From positions 159,011,553 through 159,075,552 of the forward strand of contig CM068825.1 in the NCBI GenBank assembly GCA_028554795.2: DNA of 64,000 bases, in the 5' to 3' direction. The stretch is from Sinohyriopsis cumingii (taxonomy: Eukaryota > Mollusca > Bivalvia > Unionida > Unionidae). This document shows positions 56,760-64,000 of this stretch, one piece after another. Both the position numbers and the translations under genes were made by a program. How positions within the stretch are numbered: position 1 is the first letter of the stretch; every line of letters begins with the position of its first letter. The notes beneath the pieces were generated by a model that saw nothing but the letters and a program-made list of their open reading frames with translations, did no database searches and was not told the origin of the DNA.

Positions 56760-57310
56760 CAAGTACAGGCATATTGTCAATATTTAAACGCAACAAGTTA
56801 ACAGACGCATAATGTCAGAGAAAAGAATAGAATAAAGTAAACTTTCAGTGGAAAATTGCAATATATCGTCATTCTGCAGGTTATTGATGCATGAATTTTT
56901 CAACAAATAATCAATACCTGGTTTGGTTGGGCAGACCCCGCTGTAGGATATTTTGCCTTACAGGTCTTTTGTTGGTCAGAAAGACAGAACTCGTAGTTTG
57001 TAGGAATATATTTTGGAATGAATATACTGCACATTGTGTTCAACAAGAAAAGATTTTAAATCTTCTATGTCGTGGACGAAATCTGAAAACTAAAATATAC
57101 ATGTGGATAAATTACACAGTCCTTTCAATACACAGTAACTATACTATTCTTTCATTATCTTTTTACGTGTTTACATTAACTAGTATTGTATTAACAGAAC
57201 GATTGCAAGAGCATGTACTGTATAATTTACTAGCGTACCAAACCAGCTCCCATGTATGAAGCTGCTTTCATTTAATGTTCGTGCCGATATAACGTCAACA
57301 AATTATATGC
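56760..57310. other. no gene seen
   Basis: A 122-codon open frame (56,891-57,259) has no recognisable motif and an AT-driven composition. It could be debris of the same element. Confidence 0.35.
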
Positions 57311-57314
57311 GACA

Positions 57315-58272
57315 TTATTATATCCTCACTTTATTTTCCATTAACTTTACACAGTCAGAACGGTGCAATATTTTATGACACTGAACTCACGTTCAACTTC
57401 ATATTCCATTAGGAACTGCCACATACCATTTGCTTTGCCACATTCCGCGTTAACATGTGTAATACAGTGTTTCGATTTAGACTAGCTAGAGACGCCAGAC
57501 GGGGTCCTTACAAACAACGTGCAATTGACAAGGCATAACATTTCTCCTTTAGCTGATAATAAGAAAGGCAAAATATATATTTACAGTTTTACATCCTGAA
57601 TTTCCTAAAAATGTACTTTCTGAATTCTGCAAATCCGAATTACATGAGCCATGTCATGGGTTTTCATGCTTGATTACACAATTCGAAAATGTGTTGTAAT
57701 TTCGACTATATTCCAAGTGCAATTACATCCTCCTTACTTCACGCAAAATGAAAGAAACATTATATTCCATATTGTCTTTTTGATAATTGAAATTGAAAGG
57801 CTTCATATTTTCCCCATATTATGATTTCAAATATTCAATGACAGAACAGAAACACAGTTGCAGATGTCAACACGCAAGTAAAATCCGATATACTTCATGT
57901 AGAATTGGCACATATAAATCCAGTCCATTCCATAATCACGAAATGTCGTAGAATCGACAAAATACTAAAATATATTCATTCCAGAAAAAAATGGAAACGT
58001 TGTTGCAATGCGCATTCATTCACAATATGATTCCAAAATTCAATTTTAAGTAGAACAAATCGCCATTTTCCTTCGAAAGTTATGTCTAGCGCGCGACTAA
58101 ATTCAAATTTATTTGGGCGGAGTTATGTGCGCATTAATAATGTTGTTGTGTAATGACGCATCTGCGCTTGTGTATTTAGTTTGGAATACATTCAGATACT
58201 TTGTTTATTGTAGTGTCTTTTTGTTTATATAATTAAGCTTTATGTAGATTTTAAAAAATGAGCATATAATAA
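57315..58272 (+). mobile_element. foldback transposon, copy B
   Basis: Same order and strand as copy A, about 0.96 kb, with an internal deletion after position 57,410 relative to A (the segment containing the tgtacactcacgtagt block). Right terminal repeat aaaaaatgagcatataataa is intact (58,253-58,272); the left end is degenerate. Confidence 0.85.
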
Positions 58273-58275
58273 AAC

Positions 58276-58400
58276 GGTTACTGCATTTGTATGGTAAAAT
58301 ATGAACTCGTTTTGTAGGATGGATATACTGCACTCCCAAGGTCGTGCAGTATTTCCATCCTAAAAACTCGTTCATATTTTCTCATACAAATGCAGTAACC
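58276..58400. mobile_element. 125-bp palindrome at the end of foldback copy B
   Basis: ggttactgcatttgtatggt ... ctcatacaaatgcagtaacc, with internal arms aactcgttttgtaggatgg and ccatcctaaaaactcgtt. Same position relative to the transposon as in copies A and C. Confidence 0.9.
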
Positions 58401-58437
58401 TATAAGTATTTATAAATGCCTTGAAACATCCAAGCTG

Positions 58438-58581
58438 GTACATACATACGTACATACGTACGTACGTACATACATACATACATACATACATATATACAAT
58501 ACATTCATACATATATACATACATACATACATACATACACATATACATACATACATACATACACATACATACATACATACA

Positions 58582-58612
<31 letters not shown>

Positions 58613-58616
58613 CCAT
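58438..58616. repeat. (TACA)n microsatellite
   Basis: About 43 TACA-type units with TACG and TATA interruptions; open frames over it are artefacts. Confidence 0.97.
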
Positions 58617-58619
58617 CAT

Positions 58620-60255
58620 GTTACCAAAATGAATCCATAAAAACGATTTCCAATTTTCCTGCAACATGCATGCAAGAGAATATAAATATACTTTCCGATA
58701 CAATAATGTTAATTTCGATGCATCTGATTCAGCAAATTTTAAAAATGTATTGTTGTTAGCAGAAGGTTGGAAAAGTTTCAGATGTATCGTTGATAACAGA
58801 CGGTCCAAAAGCCTCTAATTTTACAAAAAGTGTCCATTATGTGACAATTAGCATGGTAACATCAATGACAAACAGTGCTAATATAAACATAGTAGTACAA
58901 TATCCCGTGTTATTCATTCCACTCCCAAATATGAATTATTGTGTTATAAATAGCAAATAGAAACACACTCTAGCACAGACTGTCATGACTATCAAAGTCT
59001 ACCAATAACCAGTATAGCAATGACGCCAATAAACGCCCTCAGTAGTCTGAATCGTGATGGTCGTCAAACAAATGATGAGTACTTTATTAATAACTGTTTA
59101 ACTTTTTGAACACAATCCCTAAATTACCAAAACATTATAAACACAGAAGTGAAATATAAGTGAAATAACCTAATTGTCCTAATTGACAGGGCATCCCTTC
59201 GTGAATTGCGCATGAAGACAATGGTAATTGACGGTGATTATTCCATGTCACCATAAAGGTGTGTACCGTATATACTCGCTTACAAGCCAAGTCTGACTGC
59301 AAACTTCACAGACCCAGATCTGTCGTTGGCAGACCTAATTCTATGCATTTTGTAAGGAGCATTGATGATATTCAAGGGAGCACAGAAATGTGTCATCTGC
59401 ATGCAGGTGTATCAATCACCTGACATGAAGAAAGGAGCTTTATAAACTTTCTTGTTAAGCAGTTTTATTAATACAGAGACGTCCACTTGGTCTGTTTCAC
59501 TAACTGAATACCTTAATATAGTTTGCCCTTAGAAGTCAAATATTATTTACATATTTTGAGAGGTCTTCCGTTTTCAGATTATGTGAGAATTCGTCCTTTG
59601 CACTGTAACAATGTACATCTTTTAGAATAGTGATTAAATAATAGGTGTTTTTTCTTTCTATGTTCATGCAGTAAAAACCTACATAGTCAGGCTGTTCATA
59701 TATGTTGTCTCATGGAAATGCCATATTAGGACTTTAAAGGAGAATAATTACGCCATTTAAAACCTGGCAAATCTAGTTCAATAATGTGCTTCCGTATGTA
59801 CACTGATAATGATTGACGTAGAATGAAAGAAAACCAATGTAAATTTTCGCTATATGAAAGTGAATTCGTTTATCACACGAAGTTTAACAGACAAATCGAA
59901 TCATCATTACTCCTATCTCGGTATTAAGTGTCGTGCCTATTTATCTTTCTAAGGACTATATCAATCCATAAATTCATTTTAGTGTCTGGTCCATCAGATA
60001 ACAAAGCAAACAATTTTTGCAATTTAAGAAAATCCAAAAGATTATTAAGCTGATGAGGCAATATTGTTTTGACTTTACCGAGAACAAAATATTTATTCGG
60101 CGACACAAGTACGACTAACATGCCTGATTAATGTTGTATTCCACTCATGGAACAATTTCTTTTCGTAAAGAGTAGGAACTGTAAATTCGATCCTTGCTCA
60201 TCCCTATCGATTATGAATATTTTTGTAGCAAATTAGAAGCCTGCAGCTATGATTA
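58620..60255. other. no gene seen
   Basis: AT-rich stretch. The frame 59,924-60,121 on the minus strand has no motif, and no transposon ends were recognised. Confidence 0.45.
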
Positions 60256-60261
60256 AAAAAT

Positions 60262-62735
60262 GTATATGCATCATCTACCCTTGAATTAAATAATGGCTTT
60301 ATTATATATCGTCTATCCTGAATTTGATATTTGCCTGATTCTATATCATCTAACCTAGACCTCTCCGACGGCCTAAATGGTTAGAGAGTCCACCTAGGAA
60401 GCAGCAGGTCGCGGGTTCGAACCCGACAAAGTCATATCAAAGACTACGAAAATGGTACTAGCAGTTGCCTCGATTGGCACTGAACATAAAGATGTTAGTG
60501 TAAGGACTGGTTGGCCTGGTGTCAGGATATTGTGACTTGGTTGGACATGATGCTACACGTCTGCAGCATGACGCTCCAGTAATAGACATCACTGTAAACT
60601 GGCACAATGCAGACAACGTAGCGATATGACTGGAAAATTGTTAAAGCTATGTTAAAATCCAAATGACATGCGACCTTGAATTAAATATTGGTCTGAGTCT
60701 ATATCATCTACCCTTGATTAAAACACTAACCTCATTCTTCACCATCTATACTTCAAATAAATACTGTTATCTACCCTTGAATAAAATACTAGCCTCATTC
60801 TACACGATCTACACTTCAAGTAAATATTGTTATATACCCTTGAATTAAACACTAGCCTCATTCTATACGATCTACACTTCATGTAATACTGTTACACCCT
60901 TGAATGAAATACTAGCCTCATTCTACACGATCTACACTTCAAGTAAATATTGTTATATACCCTTGAATTAAACACTAGCCTCATTCTATACGATCTACAC
61001 TTCAAGTAAATACTGTTACACCCTTGAATGAAATACTAGCCTCATTCTACACGATCTACACTTCAAGTAAATACTGTTATCTACCCTTGATTTAAATACT
61101 AGTATCATTCTACACGATCTACACTTCATGTAATACTGTTACACCCTTGAATGAAATACTAGCCTCATTCTACACGATCTACACTTCAAGTAAATATTGT
61201 TATATACCCTTGAATTAAACACTAGCCTCATTCTATACGATCTACACTTCAAGTAAATACTGTTACACCCTTGAATGAAATACTAGCCTCATTCTACACG
61301 ATCTACACTTCAAGTAAATACTGTTATCTACCCTTGATTTAAATACTAGTATCATTCTACACGATCTACACTTCATGTAATACTGTTACACCCTTGAATA
61401 AAATACTAGCCTCATTCTATACGATCTACACTTCAAGTAAATACTGTCATCTACCCTTGAATAAAATAATAGCCTCATTCTACACGACCTACGCTTCAAG
61501 TAAATACTGTATTCTACCATCGAATTAAACACTAGCCTCATTCTATACGATCTACACTTCAAGTAAATATTGTTATATACCCTTGAATAAAATACTAGCC
61601 TCATTCCACACGATCTACACTTCAAGTAAATATTGTTATATACCCTTGAATAAAATACTAGCCTCATTCTACACGATCTACACTTCAAGTAAATATTGTT
61701 ATATACCCTTGAATTAAACACTAGCCTCATTCTATACGATCTACACTTCAAGTAAATATTGTTATATACCCTTGAATAAAATACTAGCCTCATTCCACAC
61801 GATCTACACTTCAAGTAAATACTGTTACACCCTTGAATGAAATACTAGCCTCATTCTACACGATCTACACTTCAAGTAAATATTGTTATATACCCTTGAA
61901 TAAAATACTAGCCTCATTCTATACGATCTACACTTCAAGTAAATATTGTTATATACCCTTGAATAAAATACTAGCCTCATTCTATACGATCTACACTTCA
62001 AGTAAATATTGTTATATACCCTTGAATAAAATACTAGCCTCATTCCACACGATCTACACTTCAAGTAAATATTGTTATATACCCTTGAATAAAATAATAG
62101 CCTCGTTCTACACGATCTACACTTCAAGTAAATACTGTTATCTACCCTTGATTTAAATACTAGTATCATTCTACACGATCTACACTTCATGTAATACTGT
62201 TACACCCTTGAATAAAACACTAGCCTCATTCTACACAATCTACACTTCAAGTAAATATTGTTATATACCCTTGAATAAAAAACTAGAATCATTCCACACG
62301 ATCTACACTTCAAGTAAATATTGTTATCAACCACTGAATAAAACACTAGCCTCATTATACACGATCTACACTTCAAGTAAATATTGTTATCAACCACTGA
62401 ATAAAACACTAGCCTCATTATACTCGATCTACACTTCAAGTAAATATTGTTATCAACCACTGAATAAAACACTAGCCTCATTATACTCGATCTACACTTC
62501 AAGTAAATATTGTTATCAACCATTGAATAAAACACTAGCCTCATTATACTCGATCTACACTTCAAGTAAATATTGTTATCAACCACTGAATAAAACACTA
62601 GCGTCATTCTACACGATCTATACACTTTAAGTAAATATTGTTATATACCCTTGAATAAAACACTAGCCTCATTCTACACGATCTGCACTTCAAGTAAATG
62701 ATATTATCTACCCTCGAATTAGACACTCATCTGTT
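60262..62735. repeat. 63-bp minisatellite, about 35 copies, with higher-order structure
   Basis: Unit ctagcctcattctacacgat + ctacacttcaagtaaatatt + gttatatacccttgaataaaata. Unit variants recur: a shortened catgtaatactgttacaccc type near 60,885, 61,128, 61,371 and 62,187, and a tttaaatactagtatcattc type near 61,091, 61,338 and 62,153. Spacing of about 245 bp shows a four-unit higher-order repeat. The last part (62,310-62,600) is a separate, more homogeneous block (gttatcaaccactgaataaa). Diverged units continue left of the SINE to about 60,262. Long frames on both strands are artefacts of the 63-bp period. Confidence 0.97.
60358..60655 (+). mobile_element. tRNA-derived SINE, near full length, inside the 63-bp array
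   Basis: tRNA-like head with ggcctaaatggttagagag (A box) and gggttcgaacccgac (B box), then the family body (atcaaagactacgaaaatgg, cagttgcctcgattggcact, aaggactggttggcctggtg, gtcaggatattgtgac). A further 120 bp is absent from the other copies (cacgtctgcagcatgacgct and on). Diverged array units lie on both sides, so it inserted into the array. Confidence 0.85.
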
Positions 62736-62984
62736 TCAACAATCAAAGTGATACTGTTAGAGAATCAGCAACATACATATGTCTGGAAAAAAAAGTATTC
62801 CATTAAGCAAAGGGTCCTGAACAAAGCACTTTTGAAACATTCTGACTTGACGTCTGTATTAAATTTATATGCTTACAAATGTTACTGTTTTGCCTACAAT
62901 TTATCTACAGGTAATTTACATGTAATTTTGAAATATAATCCTAAACTCATGCATAAGATACTGCCAACAAAATGTCTTTAGTTA

Positions 62985-64000
62985 CTTTTATACATATAAC
63001 GGTAAAACCCTAAAATGCAAACAAATTGGAGCCGTGAAAACAGGTGCACAGTTAAATATGACCTTTAACTTATGCAAAGCCTCCTGCATTTATTAAGATT
63101 AATAAAACTTGATTTTCTTACTGAACAAATTGGTCAATGGTTCAGCAATTATAGAAAAATTGGACCAAAATTTCCGATAATAACCAGCCATATCCAAAAT
63201 TCGCATGAGCTGCTTTTTACCGATAGGCACAGGGAATTCAGAGATATCCATAACTTTAACTTCTATAGGTCTAACTTTTCCGTGTCGCACAGCATGTCTT
63301 AGAAATTAACACGAGCACGGCAAAACTCACTTTTAGTTAAATTAATTATCGAATTTGCGTCAATGAATCTATCAGAGAATTTCAATTTTAAGTGATCTTT
63401 TCAGGTGTCGTTGCATACGATGATATCATCGATTTAAGCATCACAATTATCTAGACTATTTGCAATCAAATCGGTATCATATTTTTAGATAAAGTCCATC
63501 TAGCGTTTTGAATGCCGAAATTTCCTTTGCTCTTTAATTGAATTCTTTTAAAACCTATTCACTTTTCTGTGGTTGGCGCACATTCGGAAAGTATTATCTG
63601 GTTTCGGCAAAAAATAAGTTATGGTCTCTAGACACTCCAATTTGGTGCCATGAAATCATTCTCCAGCAAATATTGGATTTATTTTTTTCAAACATTCCTT
63701 TTTAGGAAGTTTCGTCTACAATTTCAACGTCATGGTGGATTTTATTTGTTCGTGTTGGAGCATCTGGAAACATGTGTTCATATTCAAATAACAGCTATTT
63801 TAGTTTATTGACTTCTTGTAGTTGTAGATTTGAAAGTTTCTGGTCCTGATTATTCAATATTTCTGAATTCGGAAGATCGTTAACACAAACCACTGTATGG
63901 GACAGGTACAACTGACATTACTTCATGATTAACAGACCTATCTCTATCAACATATTCCTTTTATCATATTTATAAATGGAAAGTGTTTTTGTTTTCGCTT
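62985..64000 (-). mobile_element. Ty3/Gypsy retrotransposon polymerase remnant, cut by window edge
   Basis: Minus strand from the right edge: 'LFEYEHMFPDAPTRTNKIHH' then 'DVEIVDET' near 63,770, 'FAETR' near 63,610 and 'FPNVRQPQK' at the usual FRMCVDYRKVN, 'NSLDNCDA' then 'IDDIIVCND' near 63,440, the YxDD catalytic box with Tyr lost to a stop. Then 'NLTKSEFCRARVNF', followed by an intact frame 63,099-63,290 ('EFPVPIGKKQLMRILDMAGY', 'YRKFWSNFSIIAEPLTNLF') and the RNase H start 'MQEALHKLKVIFNCAPVFTA' to about 62,990. Multiple stops. No LTR or integrase visible. Confidence 0.87.

Noticed and set aside
58372-58808. Open frames across the TACA microsatellite
   Set aside because: Simple-repeat artefacts on both strands.

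Overview
This is AT-rich animal nuclear DNA with no bacterial layout: no operons, no long open genes, and many microsatellites, minisatellites, SINEs, LINE fragments and DNA-transposon relics. The mix of tRNA-derived SINEs, a second SINE-like repeat ending in GTT repeats and a 'gtttaacgccatttttca' block, Tx1-like and CR1/L2-like LINEs, a Ty3/Gypsy fragment and a Polinton-type polymerase relic suggests a lophotrochozoan, most likely a mollusc (inference from repeat types only). Almost all long open frames are by-products of tandem arrays or pieces of old mobile elements. The supported host-gene signals are short exons.

Layout. 1-9 kb: a TATG microsatellite, a decayed Tx1-like LINE (1.3-4.6 kb) and foldback transposon copy A with its palindrome (7.7-9.0 kb). 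10.3-16.9 kb: the plus arm of an inverted segmental duplication whose partner lies at 30.3-27.65 kb on the minus strand. Each arm has its own private minisatellite (28-bp unit in one, 33-bp unit in the other) at a site that is single-copy in the other arm. Both arms keep a 63-bp, 21-codon exon-like segment with an ITAM-type motif (YxxL-x7-YxxL). The plus arm also carries 3.4 kb missing from the other arm. Inside it is a compact module (13.1-15.7 kb) bounded by inverted copies of a short array. The module holds an open frame followed by a histone-type 3' stem-loop, a frame set with an acidic segment and a nuclear-localisation-like motif, and a TATA-led CCHC zinc-knuckle frame ending at a run of nine A's.

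17-27 kb: a possible membrane-segment exon, a LINE 3' end (19.6-20.5 kb), minisatellites, a near-perfect 150-bp palindrome (22.7 kb) and more LINE debris. 30-36 kb: two SINE relics, a Harbinger/ISL2EU-like MITE containing a second tiny MITE, a hAT MITE with perfect 8-bp target duplication, and a CpG-rich exon-like block at 33.6 kb. 36.8-39.9 kb: two large minisatellites. 41.9-42.6 kb: a LINE endonuclease fragment. 45.95-46.08 kb (minus): a convincing Ly6/three-finger-domain exon with canonical splice sites. 48.6-52.1 kb: foldback copy C, split by a young 5'-truncated CR1/L2-like LINE flanked by a 5-bp target duplication. 52.8-56.8 kb: another LINE relic and a decayed Polinton-type DNA polymerase B. 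57.3-58.4 kb: foldback copy B. 60.3-62.7 kb: a large 63-bp minisatellite interrupted by a full tRNA-derived SINE. 63-64 kb: a Ty3/Gypsy reverse transcriptase relic running off the edge.

No complete host gene can be modelled. The Ly6 exon and the ITAM-bearing segments are the best evidence for host proteins; both look like parts of larger genes with exons elsewhere.
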